NCBI RefSeq assembly: GCF_024166365.1
Contig: NC_064831.1
Coordinates: 80,984,268 to 81,048,267 of the forward strand
Direction of reading: 5' to 3'
DNA length: 64,000 nt
Source of the DNA: Elephas maximus indicus
Lineage: Eukaryota > Chordata > Mammalia > Proboscidea > Elephantidae
Numbering within the stretch: the stretch's first letter is position 1; every line of letters starts with the position of its first letter. Shown one piece after another: positions 44,051 through 55,336 of the stretch. Under the pieces are notes generated by a model. That model was not told where the DNA came from, ran no database searches, and was given only the letters and a program-made list of their open reading frames with translations. Both the position numbers and the translations under genes were made by a program.

Positions 44051-45639
44051 TTTATGCTCTTGGACTTGGAGAGACATTAGGGATACATGTTGAGTAAGGG
44101 ATCACTGCAGTTACTAGCTGAGGGATTTAAAGATTTGATTGGAAGGGAGAATTGAGAACCTATTATTTAATGTTGGCAGAGCTATTTAGGAGATTATCTA
44201 CAAGGGGCCCATGATGTTCTAAGTGAGACAAACCCATTTCTGTTGAGTCAATTCTGACTCAAGTGGACTCTAATGAGCCTTAGGGGCTAGAGAATTCAAA
44301 GGCCTCAGAGAGACTCCAACCTCCCATTCTCTGCAATAAGCCATTCCTACTAGCTCAGCTGTGCGATGTCCCATAGCGTGTTGGCATTTCATGTCGAAAA
44401 TTTCTGAGTGACTTGGATTATGTGGAAGGATAAACTTTCCTATCAGATATTTCTGGATGTTGCTTCCACAAACTCTTCCCCATTGTCTTCTACTGGAAAA
44501 GTCTGCTGTTCTTCTTCCCGTATCAAGTATATAATAGGCATATAATGTGTATTTATTGGATGCAAAAATGGGTAAATGCTCTTGTGGTTGTTCTGTTGGC
44601 CAAGGCTCTTTCTGGTTTTTCTCCACTGGTCTCAGCAAGAAATGAGCATGTGTAAGTGACAGTGATAACGTAAGTCTCTGACACCTAGTAGGTGCTTAGC
44701 AGCTAATGTTTTCCCTTCCCTACCCTTGTACTTTTGCTGCTATTCTAGCCTCCTCTGGATTGAGAAGCTGGACACTGAGCTCCCAGATACACCAGCAGCA
44801 AAGCCCAATGCTCCCTTGCTGACCTGACCATTAATCCAACGGTGTCATCCAGCAGTATCTCCTGCCCCAGCAATGAAGAGCCACACCAAAATGCCCCCCT
44901 TCAGCTCACCACACAGAAGCCTCTAGTCCTATCAAATCTTCCTGGCATCTATAGAAACTCCCTGTACCACCCACTTCCCCTTCCCTTCAGGCTTTAGAGC
45001 TTGCTTCTGTGTTGGGTGGCAAAGGAGAGAGCACAACATTAACTTTCTTTTTCCAAAACGCAATTGGAAATTCTCCCCTAACAGGTGACTGTCGTACTGC
45101 TCAGAAACAGAGTTGACCTGAACTTTTTTAGGAGGTAGGTCAGAGGCCCATCTTTCTTCTCTCTTCCATTTTACAGATGGAAAACCCAAGGCAGAGAGAA
45201 GTGTACAGACAAAAGTACACTTAGAGAAGTGGGTGCATGACCCGGTTTCTTTCTCTCCCAGCTCCGCATAGATGTAAGAGATGGGATTTTGCCAGACTTT
45301 CAGATCTTTCTTGACTCACAGATGTCTGGGTCAGGAAGTTGGCTGTTCAAGCTGGGAGCTGGGCACCATTAACTGCTTCCTGGTCAAGTCAGGTGATAAG
45401 TGTGTTGGCAGAAGCTCTTGGCTTCTAAAGCTCATCTAGGCAGGCCTAGATGTTGAGTTTTTAATCCTGTTTTTGTGTTCTTTTCATAACGGAAACCTGT
45501 GATGAATACTCCTACAGAGAACACCAGGTACTAGAAAGTGTCCATGGGTAAATTCACCATCTATCATTACTCCCGAATTAATATTGCTGTGAATATTTCA
45601 TGGGCAGGCTCCTTTTCAGGTCCAGAATAAGTTCAAGAC
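44051..45639. other. No gene; unique sequence
   Basis: About 1.6 kb. A 45-bp AfroSINE remnant lies at 44228-44272 (CATTTCTGTTGAGTCAATTC). Otherwise nothing is recognised and no exon can be supported. Confidence 0.5.
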
Positions 45640-45860
45640 AATGGAAAGACTTAGTTGAACTATAGAATCTTAGTGTTTCAGAGCTGAAGGGACCTTAGAA
45701 AGCTGGGAATCTAAACTCCTTGTTAGGCAAAGGAGAGAGCTGAGTGCAGAGAAGGAAATAATTTATTTACAGTCGTACTGTGAGTTGAAGGTAAAGTGAG
45801 GATCAGAACTTGGGTTGGGGCTGTAGCAACATAAGTTGATATGATGGTAAGAGTCAATAA
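45640..45860. repeat. Ancient repeat relic
   Basis: AGAGCTGAAGGGACCTTAGA followed by GGATCAGAACTTGGGTTG has the order of an old mammalian SINE-like repeat. Family not named. Confidence 0.4.
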
Positions 45861-46514
45861 AGAACAGTAAAGTGGGACCTGGATCCCTTTTATAATTATG
45901 CTGAGAAACCCTTTGAAAAGGCAGATGTGGCTTTCCCAGGCAGATGAGAGCCTGGTTAGGTCCCTCAGTAGCTTCTTGGGAAAGCTGTATTTCTCAGGGA
46001 TTTTCCCTTCTGCTCCCCAAGCCCAAGCTCTGTGAGGACTGCTCTTGTTTTGCCTGCGGCTCCTGCCCTCCTGTCATGCATGGAATCTGACCACAGCCTC
46101 TCGCCTGCTCTGGGTGCAGCAGATGGCACTGAGGATGGAGCCAGCTGGTATGTGGAAGGCTCCAAGAGAGAGGAAATGGGCGTTGTGGGGTGGTCTGTTT
46201 TGGGCAGAGCCCTGGACCTGGGTGACAGGGCTGGAGAGGTCACAGCAATGTCAGGAGCTCCTGACCTCTGGCTCAAGGGATGCAATTCCAGGCATCAATA
46301 ACTGTTTCCTGGCCCCACCCTTACAGTCAGTGATGAAGAAACACATCACATACAGCTGCCTAAAAGTCCACGAATTAATTGCTGTGACTTTCTTTTTATA
46401 AAAGCATAAGAATTAAACTTATTAATATCATTATTATGATAAATATTTTATTTGGTATTTAAATTAAATATTTAATAATTATTAAACACTTAAAATAATA
46501 AATATTTTAATAAT
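45861..46514. other. No gene; GC-moderate then AT-rich
   Basis: Overlapping short open frames around 46032-46401 lack any domain. 46395-46510 is strongly AT-rich. Confidence 0.5.
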
Positions 46515-46612
46515 GAAGAAGGTTCAGGGCCAGGCAACATTTCATTCTGCTATACATAAGGTTTGTATGAGTTGGAGTCAACTTGATGGCAACTAACAAC
46601 AACAATGTTAAT
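46515..46612 (+). mobile_element. RTE 3'-end fragment
   Basis: Only the last ~98 bp of RTE remain (CAGGGCCAGGCAACATTTCA; GGCAACTAACAACAACAATG). Confidence 0.8.
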
Positions 46613-47157
46613 AATAATACATATTAAGGAAAGAAAATACAGGAAAGCCATGTAAATGCAGTAGCTTAAAAATTAAATCAATGATGTAAAGAGTGAACCT
46701 GAATGTAAGCTATGGACTTTAGTTGATAATCATGTATCAGTAGTGGTTGGTCAGTTATAACAAATGTCCCAAGCAGTGCAAAATGTTAATAGAAAAAATG
46801 TGTGTTGGGGAGGGGAGTATAGGAAACTCTCTGTAAACCTGAAACTGTTCTAAAAACAGAGTCTATTAAAAATTGAATTGATAGAAGATAAGCTTAAGTG
46901 GAGCTGTGAAAAAGTAGATGAGAAAGGGTCAGAAGCAACATGAAAACGAGGGGGATGTTGAGCCACCTTCTCACATTCTCACTCCCCATGATGCACGGTT
47001 TGTGTGTATGTTTGTGTGCGTGTGTGTTTGAGTGGTGCTGGCCACACCTCTGGCAGAGAAGCTGTGCTGGGCTCCAGTCCTCACATCACAAGGTTGGTGA
47101 CCTTCTGCATCCCTCAGTGGCCTTGAGAAATTGTGGCCCAGTGTGAGGGATATTAAG
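46613..47157. other. No gene; unique sequence
   Basis: A TG-rich tract lies at 47000-47030; nothing else is recognised. Confidence 0.5.
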
Positions 47158-47357
47158 GTCTGTGAGTGGTACAAACAATTTGCTCTAAAGGTTGGTGGTT
47201 CAAACTCATCCAGCGACACCACGGAAGAAAGGCCTGGGAATCTGTTTCCATAAAGGTTGTATCCAAGATAACCTTATGGAGCAGCTCTACTGTATAACAG
47301 ATGGGATTGCCATGAGTCAGAATTGACTCAACAGTAATGGGTTTGGTTGGGTTTTGG
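47158..47357 (+). mobile_element. AfroSINE, second subfamily
   Basis: tRNA-Asn-like head (CTCTAAAGGTTGGTGGTTCA), RTE-5'-UTR-like body (GGAAGAAAGGCCTGGGAATC), and SINE tail (CAGAATTGACTCAACAGTAA). Confidence 0.85.
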
Positions 47358-47517
47358 TGTGGGATCTTGGGGCACCACATCAGGCTGCCAGAGGCTGATG
47401 TCACTTGTGCTGGTCCAGGAAACCTCCTTGTGGGCTCCTCCAGATCCCTTCCATTCACTGGCTAGTCCCGCAATGGGCTGTTTCATGTGTAGGAGATAAA
47501 CTTCGTCTAGGTTAAAC

Positions 47518-47715
47518 TAGGTGGTGTAAACGGTTAACGTGCGCAGCTGCTAAAGGAAAGGTTGGCCGTTCAAGTCCATCCAGAGACACCTCAGAAGAAA
47601 GGCCTGGCCATCTACTTCTGAAAACTGTTGAAAACTCTATGGAGTGCATTTTATTTTGACACACATGGGCTGTTGTGAATAGGAATCGACTTGATGGCAG
47701 CTGGCAGCAGTAGAA
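47518..47715 (+). mobile_element. AfroSINE, second subfamily
   Basis: GTGGTGTAAACGGTTAACGT begins the head; GAAGAAAGGCCTGGCCATCT lies in the body; GAATCGACTTGATGGCAGCT closes the element. Confidence 0.85.
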
Positions 47716-47967
47716 GTTTAAATGACTGCCATTTAGAGTTCATTACAGCACTTAGCCTACCTTCACCAATGCAGAGCTTGAAAGTTTAACTAGCAATTTA
47801 TCCTAAGCTTATGGAAAAACCTGTGAGAGAATCAAGACGAGTGTTTCTCAATAACTTAAAAACGGAAAAGTCAAGACTGGACGAACCGTTGGATTGCCTG
47901 TTGCCCTGGAGCTCCTTCAGTGCAGAAAGTAGAGGGTTAATTATTCAGCTTTGTCTTATCTTTTGTT

Positions 47968-48318
47968 TTTTAATACTGTGCTTTAGATGAAAATTTACGA
48001 AGCAAATTAGTTCGTTATTAAACAATTAATACACAAATTGTTTTGTGACATTGGTTGCTAACCTCGTGATGTGTCAATACTCTCCCCTTCTCAACCTTGG
48101 GTTCCCGTGTCCATTTGTCCAGTTTTCCTGTCTTCTCCTGCCTTCTCGTCTTTGCTTGTGGGCTCGCGTGCCCAGTTAGTCTTGTATACGTCGTTGAACT
48201 ACATGTGTTATTGTTTGTTTTATAGGCCTGTATAATCTTTGGCTGAAGAGTGAACTTCAGGAGTAATTTCAGCACTGAGTTAAAAGTGTCAGGGGGCCAC
48301 ACTCTCGGGGTTTACAGT
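47968..48318 (-). mobile_element. L1 3'-UTR copy, truncated
   Basis: Minus-strand piece of the local L1 3' UTR: tail complement ATACTGTGCTTTAGATGAAA on the left, upstream part GGCTGAAGAGTGAACTTCAG on the right. About 350 bp. Confidence 0.82.
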
Positions 48319-48445
48319 TTTTCCTTATGATGAATATTACAGGAGTCTAAGCACTTCGAAGACACTAAGGTTCAGTATTTTCCCTTTTCCACAGTTTCTG
48401 ACCTCTACCCAATAAGAGGAAAATATCTTATAAAATCTGGTTATG

Positions 48446-48742
48446 CTGTTGTTAGCTGCCGTCGGCCCCTGACTGTGGTGACTCCGTGCGCCATGGGATT
48501 AGACTGCTGTGATCCGTAGGGTATTCATTGGCTGATTCTTTGGAAGTAGATCACCAGGCCTTTCTTCCTAGGCCATCTTAGCCTGGAAGTTCAGCTGAAA
48601 CCTCCTCAGCATCAGAGCGACATGCAAACCTCCACGGACAGATGGGTGGTGATTGCGCATGAGGTACCTTGGCTAGGACTTGAACCGGGGTCTCCCGAAC
48701 GGAAGGCGAGAATTCTACCACTGAGTGACCACTGCCCTCGTA
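48446..48742 (-). mobile_element. tRNA-Gly-headed, RTE-bodied SINE, best copy
   Basis: On the minus strand the head reads CAGTGGTAGAATTCTCGCC, then TTCCGTTCGGGAG and CCCGGTTCAAGTCC, a tRNA-Gly-like sequence with A and B boxes and a UCC-like anticodon position. The body (AGGTTTCAGCTGAACTTCCA; GGAAGAAAGGCCTGGTGATC) matches the RTE 5' UTR in the copies at 25230 and 35307. The end (GGCAGCTAACAACAGC) matches the RTE 3' end. The tRNA part is a promoter relic, not a tRNA gene. Confidence 0.85.
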
Positions 48743-48764
48743 GAATCCCATACCGTTTTAAAAC

Positions 48765-49062
48765 CAAGAGGCGTGCTCTGACACATGCAGGTTATGGAAC
48801 CTTGGGTAAATTGTTTAATTTCTCTGAGCTTCATCTGTAAAATGGCTATAATAAGAAAGACCTACCTCCTGGAGTTGTTGAGGGGCCTTGAAGAAAATGA
48901 TGGTTGTCAAGTGCTTAGCAGGGTGCATGGCACACAGTAGGTGTTTTCCCAGTGGACTGAAAACTCTCTGAGAGCAGGGACTGGGCCAGCCTTGGCCACC
49001 GTTGCAGCTCCAATGTCTTACACAGCCCCTGGTGCATAGTAGGTGCTCAGTGGTTAGTTATT
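48765..49062 (+). mobile_element. MIR and L2 fragments
   Basis: 48765-48950 is MIR (CCTTGGGTAAATTGTTTAAT; CATCTGTAAAATGGCTATAA). 48955-49062 is a short L2-like 3' end (CTCTGAGAGCAGGGACTGGG; GGTGCATAGTAGGTGCTCAG). Confidence 0.7.
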
Positions 49063-49484
49063 TACCTAAAAGAAATCTGTAGATTTCAAAGGAGAAACGA
49101 TGTATCCCTGGATTAGAGAACTGAGAAAGGTGGTGGAGGAAGGTAGAGGGTGTTTTTACATCTAACACATTGACTTTGAGGTGTTGTAGGGTTAATCTCT
49201 CAGTTCACTTAAAGGGTTAAAGTAAAATAATTTGCCAAAGAAGATGGGGGCGTTTCCTACCTCTAATGCAGGTGCTAGGGATTGCTCTATATTTGGATGG
49301 TGACTATCTTGTCTGAGGGTTAATCTTCTTTGTCCTAGCCATCCAGCCGGGGGATTATCCTGCTTTAAACTCCAAGCCTCCCTGGCCCTGACAGTGTGAG
49401 CAGTGTGTTGCCAAGGCCCAGGGTTTGATCCAACATCCAAAGCTCCCTTGTGTTTATTTAATCCCACTCCCTCATATTATGGTG
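49063..49484. other. No gene; unique sequence
   Basis: Nothing recognised. Confidence 0.5.
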
Positions 49485-49690
49485 AGTTCCTGGGTGGCGT
49501 AAATGGTTAGTGCTTAACTGCTAACTGAAAGGTTGGAGGCTCAAGTCCACCCAGAGCACCTTGGAAGAAAGGCCTTAATCTGTTTCCAAAAAATTGGCTA
49601 TCAAAAACCCTACAGAGCACGGATCTACTCTGACACACATGGAGTTACCGTGAGTTGGAATCAACTGGACAAGTGGACCTTGGATACCAC
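49485..49690 (+). mobile_element. AfroSINE, second subfamily
   Basis: GGGTGGCGTAAATGGTTAGT begins the head, TAACTGAAAGGTTGGAGGCT follows it, and GTTGGAATCAACTGGACAAG closes the tail. Confidence 0.85.
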
Positions 49691-50678
49691 GCAGGGAGAG
49701 ATTGAGGCCCCTAGATGGAAGGTAACTTGTTTCTTGTGGCAAATTTGTGACCCAAACTTCTTGTTTCCAGCTTGGAGTTCATGCCTCTGCTCTATGCTGG
49801 TCTCTAAAGAAGGATTCTGGAAAGGAGCTTAACTGAAAGAACAAATCAACGGGCCAGTGGGGATGCTTGAGCCCTGGTGTCAATTTCATACTGTGTTCTG
49901 GGAAGCCTCCAGGCTGTCTGTAGGAAGACCAGCCTGCTCCCTTGCTAATAGATGGGCCATTTGGAACACCCCCAAGCAGCTGAATCCCCTCCACCATTTT
50001 CTGGCTTTGTGTGCTTATTGCAAGATTCATGTTCTGAGAAAAGAGTCATCTGCCTGGCTTAGCTGGAGTCACATGCGCGTACCTTAGAGCATCTTGACTA
50101 TGAGTACCAAAAACTGTGTGGAGGGAGAAAAGGAGAGTTCCTCAAAAGAATATCAGGGGTGTTGTTACCAAAAAAAGAGGTATGGTTGCTGGGCAGGTAA
50201 AGCCCACAGATGTCCACCACACGCTGAGCTGGTTTCTCTTGCTGAAATAAAGATCACAGAGTGTTAGCTTTGTTAGTGAGTGTTGAAGACTTTGAAGATC
50301 TGATATTTCTTTCTCCTCTTCCTTTCCTAAGGAGTTCAAATTTTCCTAACCATCTCCTTGCTTGCTCCAATCTTGCATTTTAAGAATTAAAAATTATGCA
50401 AAATTCTGTGATGGATTTTTCCCTTAAGTCCCTTTTGTATCTGTTTATTCAACAAATGTTTGTTGACTGCCAACTGTGCTAAGCAAGGGGGGTAATGGTA
50501 GGCAAGGAAGACATGATCCCTGCCCTCACGGAGCGTACAGTCTAGAAATTTATGAGGCAGATTGGTTTCACATGTACACACACACAACCACACACATACA
50601 TTTTTTTCTTTCTTATTTATTTCAGAATTGCTAGCTTGTCTATAACTTGAAGACCTGTAAGCCAAGTTGTTGCTCATC
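49691..50678. other. No gene; unique sequence
   Basis: 50440-50560 carries ancient-repeat text (TCAACAAATGTTTGTTGACT; CCCTGCCCTCACGGAGCGTA). A (CA)n tract lies at 50575-50599. No coding signal. Confidence 0.5.
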
Positions 50679-50837
50679 CCAAAAGCAAACCAAACCCGTT
50701 GCCATCGAGTCGATTCCGACTCATAGCAATCCTATAGGACAGAGTAGAACTGCCCCATAGAGTTTGCTGGCGGATTCGAACTGCCGGCCTCTTGGTTAAC
50801 AGCCATAGTGCTTAACCACTACACCACCACGGCTTGC
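50679..50837 (-). mobile_element. AfroSINE with target duplication
   Basis: Minus-strand copy (GTTGCCATCGAGTCGATTCC, well preserved). Perfect 11-bp repeats TGTTGCTCATC at 50668-50678 and 50838-50848 flank it. The close match to the family suggests a young insertion. Confidence 0.93.
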
Positions 50838-50946
50838 TGTTGCTCATCAGGGGACACTGCATTTGATTAAAGAAAGAGGGTACATCCTTGAATCACATTA
50901 AGGAGTTATTCTGCCAATGAACATGACTTTGCATTTTCCTGGTGCG

Positions 50947-51122
50947 TGAAAGGAAACCCCAGTGGTGCAGTGGTTAAGTGCTACAGCTGCTAACCAAGAG
51001 GTCAGCGGTTCAAATTTGCCAGGCGCTCCTTGGAAACTCTATGGGGCAGTTCTACTCTCTCCTATAGGGTTGCTATGAGTCGGAATCGACTTGACGGCAG
51101 TGGGTTTGGTTTTTGGTTTTGG
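50947..51122 (+). mobile_element. AfroSINE
   Basis: GTGGTGCAGTGGTTAAGTGC head, CGGAATCGACTTGACGGCAG tail, then (GGTTTT)n. TGGTGC on both sides may be a short target duplication. Confidence 0.9.
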
Positions 51123-51751
51123 TGCACAGAATATCTTGCAAGTTGAGTAAAAATCCATTTTGAGACCAAGCTGTCCACTACTCTGTCAAATAAGAAGAGA
51201 GTAGGTGGCCTTCATTCATGCAGTTTCTGTTTGCAGGCTGCGAATGAACACTGGCACCCCAGGCTGCTTTGTTGTGTGGTGGTGTTTGAACACCAGACAG
51301 CATATTGCTTTGCTATTATCAAGTTATTTGTATAATCCCAGCAGCTGGCAATTGTGTAATAATTTCCTAGAGAAAAAGCCTGGAGATATTTGCTTAGAGA
51401 GAATAAAAATAAGCAGAGAATGAGGTGTGCCCTACAATTTTGTGCAAAGGGTTGCAGGACTGCTTCTCATGATGGCAGGATTGTTCCTTGGTTAGCATTC
51501 CCTGTGGGACTTCCCCTCCTCAGAGTTCACGGAAGGGTCATGCATTCTGAGAGGGAAGCCTGTCTCATTCTTTTTGTATGCACTGACTGACAGGGCTAGA
51601 AAAATTGTCTCAGTCCTCGGGATCTGGTCAGACTTGTGCTGATAGGGAGCTTACAAAGTCGTTGTGGCTTTCAGCCCAAGGTCAGCACCAGAATACGGAT
51701 TTAGAAGAGCCCAGGGCCACACCTTTTTCTTCTGTGTTCCTTGTTCCATGG
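51123..51751. other. No gene; unique sequence
   Basis: No repeat or exon recognised. Confidence 0.5.
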
Positions 51752-51969
51752 TGATAAGAGTGGAGGCTCTGGAGTTAGATTGCTTGGTTTAAAGCTTGTC
51801 TCCTTCACTTACTAATTATGCTTAAATGCTTTGTGCCTCAGTTTCCTTTTCTGTAAAAGAAGGATAATATTAATAATGCTCTATCTCATATAGTTGTTAA
51901 GAGGAACAAATTAAATGAGATAATACTTTTTTTTTTTTTTTTAATATATAGCTTAGCACTATTTGGGCA
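51752..51969 (+). mobile_element. MIR SINE
   Basis: GTGGAGGCTCTGGAGTTAGA, TGTGCCTCAGTTTCCTTTTC and TTGTTAAGAGGAACAAATTA give the MIR order. A T-run of 17 at 51928 interrupts it. Confidence 0.78.
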
Positions 51970-51979
51970 TATAGCAAAT

Positions 51980-52325
51980 ATGTTGTTGTTAGCTGCTGTT
52001 GAGCTGACCCCTGACTCGTGGCAACCCCATGCACAAAAGAAAGAAATGCTACCTGGTCCTGTGCCATCCCCGTGATCAGTTGTGGATTGGACCATTGTGA
52101 TCCATAGGGCTTTCACTGGCCAATTTTTGGAAGTAGATAACCAGGCCTTTCTTCCTAGTCCATCTTAGTCTGGAAGCTCTGCTGAAACTTGTTCAACATC
52201 ATAGCAACACACAAGCCACCAATGATAGATAGGTGGTGGCTGCACACGAGGTGCATTGACTGGGAATAGAACTCCAGTCTCCTGCATAGAAGGCAAGAAT
52301 TCTACCACAACCAACAATGTTCCCT
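51980..52325 (-). mobile_element. tRNA-Gly-headed, RTE-bodied SINE with target duplication
   Basis: On the minus strand it carries the head relic (TGGTAGAATTCTTGCCTTC), the RTE 5'-UTR body (GGAAGAAAGGCCTGGTTATC) and the full RTE-like 3' end. Repeats TATAGCAAAT (51970-51979) and TATAGCAAGT (52326-52335) differ at one base and are its target duplication. Confidence 0.87.
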
Positions 52326-52335
52326 TATAGCAAGT

Positions 52336-52918
52336 GTACTAGTCTATACTAGCCAGCTATTACTGCAATACTGCTGCATAACAAACAGCCCCAGATATCT
52401 CCGTGGCCCACGCATGAAACATCATTTATCTTGCTCATGAGTTTGCTGGTCAAATGAGTGGCCCTCCTTCAGGCTGAAGGTTCAGGTCTGTTTTATTGTC
52501 CCTCAACCTCCTTGGACTAGCATCTACCAGGGGTGTATTGTCATGTCAAATGGTAGGACGACAAGAGGGAAGCCAAACTGTGCTAGCACATTTAAAGCCT
52601 CTGCTTTATGGAATCTCTGCTAATATTCCATTTACTAAAATAAATCTCATGGTCAAACCCAACATCAGTGGGATGGGAAATATGCTCCTTCCATAGTGGA
52701 AGACGCTGCAAAGTTACATGGCTAAGGATGTAGATTACAATCATATTACTTGGGGGTAAAGAGTTGGGAATAATACCTCAATCTACCACAGCAAGTTAAC
52801 TGTGTAACAGAGTGCTGAGTGAAACTTTTCTATTGTCTCAGAATGAATATTCAGATTGCACATCTGAAAAGCCTTAGACACTCTGCCTTCTAAAGACAGC
52901 CACAAATAACTTAGTCCC
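52336..52918. other. MaLR-like LTR relic then unique sequence
   Basis: 52350-52480 resembles the reversed end of an old MaLR-like LTR (TGCATAACAAACAGCCCCAG), similar to 40905. The rest is unassigned. Confidence 0.4.
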
Positions 52919-52928
52919 CCAGGACTTC

Positions 52929-55336
52929 TGGCATTGTTTCTAGAAACAATGCCAGAGGTCGAATGATAGAATTTTGCAAAACCAACGACTTCTTCACTGC
53001 AAATACCTTCTTTCACCAACATAAACGGTGACTATACACATGGACCTCGCCAGATGGAACACACAGAAATCAAATTGACTACATCTGTGGAAAGAGACAA
53101 TGGAAAAGCTCAATATCATCAGTCAGAACAAGGCCAGGGGCCGACTGTGGAACAGACCATCAATTGCTCATATGCAAGTTCAAGCTGAAACTGAAGAAAA
53201 TCAGAGCAAGTCCACAAGAGCCAAAATATGACCTTGATTATATCCCACCTGAATTTAGAGACCGTCTGAAGAACAGATTTGACGCATTGAACGCTAGAGA
53301 CTGAAGTCCAGATGAGTTGTGGAATGACATCAAGGACATCATCCATGAAGAAAAAAAGAGGTCACTGAAAAGACAGGAAAGAAAGAAAAGACCAAGATGG
53401 ATGTCAGAGGAGACTCTGCAGTTTGCTCTTGAGCATCGAGCAGCTAAAGCAAAAGGAAGAATTGTTGAAGTAAAAGAACTAAACAGAAGATTTCAAAGGG
53501 CCTCTCGAGAAGACAAAGTAAAGTATTACAATGACATGTGCAAAGAGTTGGAGATGGAAAACCAAAAGGGAAGAACACACTTGGCGTTTCTCAAGCTGAA
53601 AGAACTGAAGAAAAAATTCAAGCCTCGAGTTGCAATAGTGACGGATCCCATGGGGAAAATTGTAAACGATGCAGGAAGCATCAAAAGAAGATGGAAGGAA
53701 TACACAGAGTCATTATACCAAAAAGAATTAGTCTATATTCAAGCATTTCAAGAGGCCACATATGATCAGGAACCGATGATACTGAAGGAAGAAGTCCAAG
53801 CTGCTCTGAAGGCATTGGCGAAAACAAGGCTCCAGGAATTGATGGAATATAAATTGAGATGTTTCAACAAACAGACGCAGCGCTGGAGGTGCTCACTCAT
53901 CTATGCCAAGAAATATGGAAGACAGCTTCCTGGCCAACTGACTGGAAGAGATCCATATTTATGCCTATTCCCAAGAAAGGTGATCCAACTGAATGTGGAA
54001 ATTATAGAACAATATCATTAATATCACACAACAAGCAAAATTTTGCTGAAGATCATTCAAAAACGGCTGCAGCAGTATATCGACAGGGAACTGCCAGAAA
54101 TTCAGGCTGGTTTCAGAAGAGGACGTGGAACCAGGGATATCATTGCTGATGTCAGATGGATCCTGGCTGAAAGCAGAGAATACTAGAAGGATGTTTACCT
54201 GTGTTTTATTGACTATGCAAAGGCATTCGACTGTGTGGATCATAACAAACTATGAATAACACTGTGAAGAATGGGAATTCCAGAACACATAATTGTGCTC
54301 ATGAAGAACCTTTACATAGATCAAGAGGCAGTTGTTCAGACAGAACAAGGGGATACTGATTGGTTTAAAGTCAGGAAAAGTGTGCGTCAGGGTTGTATTC
54401 TTTCACCATACCTATTTAATCTGTATGCTGAGCAAATAATACGAGAAGCTGGACTATATGAAGAAGAACGGGGCATCAGGATTGGAGGAAGACTCATTAA
54501 TAACCTGCGTTATGCAGATGACACAACCTTGCTTGCTGAAAGTGAAGAGGACCTGAAGCACTTACTAATGAAGATCAAAGACCACAGCCTTAAGTATGGA
54601 TTACACCTCAACCTAAAAACAAAAACAAAAACAAAAAAAACACCTCAACATAAAGAAAATAAAAATCCTCACAACTGGACCAATGAGCAACATCATGATA
54701 AACGGAGAAAAGATTGAAGTTATCAAGGATTTCATTTTACTTGGATCCACAATCAACAGCCATGGAAGCAGCAGTCAAGAAATCAAAAGACGCATTGCAT
54801 TGGGCAAATCTGCTGCAAAGGACCTCTTCAAAGTGTTGAAGAGCAAAGCTGTCACCCTGAAGACTAAGGTGCGCCTGACCCAAACCATGGTATTTTCAAT
54901 CACATCATATGCATGTGAAAGCTGGACAGTGAATAAGGAAGACCGAAGAATAGTTGACGCTTTTGAATTGTGGTGTCGGCGAAGAATATTGAAAATACCA
55001 TGGACTGCCAAAAGAACGAACAAATCTGTCTTGGAAGAAGTGTGGCCAGAATGCTCCTTAGAGGCAAGGATGGCGAAACTGCATCTTGCATACTCTGGAC
55101 ATGTTGTCAGGAGGGATGAGTCCCTGGAGAAGGACATCAGGCTTGGCAGAGTACAGGGTCAGTGGAAAAGAGGAAGACCCTCAATGAGGTGGATTGGCAC
55201 AGTGGCTGCAACAATGAGCTCGAGCATAACAAAGATTGTAAGGATGACGCAGAACCAGGCGGTGTTCCAGTCTGTTGTGCATAGGGTCGCTATGAGTTGG
55301 AACCGACTCGACGGCACCTAACAACAACAACAACAA
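52929..55336 (+). mobile_element. RTE LINE, longest copy in the window
   Basis: A 2.4-kb plus-strand copy running from the late endonuclease through the whole RT and C-terminal region to a (CAA)n tail. It lacks the 5' UTR and the first part of the ORF. Perfect 10-bp repeats CCAGGACTTC at 52919-52928 and 55337-55346 flank it. Its 5' edge forms a 30-bp perfect palindrome (52927-52956). A 27-nt A-rich insert sits at 54613-54639. Confidence 0.93.
52943..55321 (+). pseudogene. RTE endonuclease/reverse transcriptase, broken
   Basis: In life this ORF encodes an APE-type endonuclease and a reverse transcriptase that nick DNA and copy the element RNA at the cut. In order: the late endonuclease with the conserved Asp-His (GTDHQLL, Asp-His at 53155-53160); a lysine-rich linker (SLKRQERKKRPRWMSEE, from 53362); RT motif A (CFIDYAKAFDCVDH, near 54205); motif B (RQGCILSPYLFNLYAEQII, near 54385); motif C (RYADDTTLLAESEED, YADD at 54511-54522); and the C-terminal domain (QGQWKRGRPSMRWIGTVAA, near 55160). 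The open pieces 53317-54021, 53859-54149, 54271-54717 and 54683-55321 lie in different frames. Stops are also present at 53028, 53301, about 54184 and 54253. All catalytic residues seen are kept, so decay is recent, but the copy is not functional. Confidence 0.92.

Noticed and set aside
48660-48742. tRNA-Gly-like sequence
   Set aside because: It is the decayed head of a SINE, continuous with the RTE-like body. Acceptor pairing is not kept, so it is not a tRNA gene.
52929-55336. RTE copy as an active element
   Set aside because: It lacks the 5' UTR and the first part of the endonuclease and has several frameshifts and stops, although the YADD box is intact.
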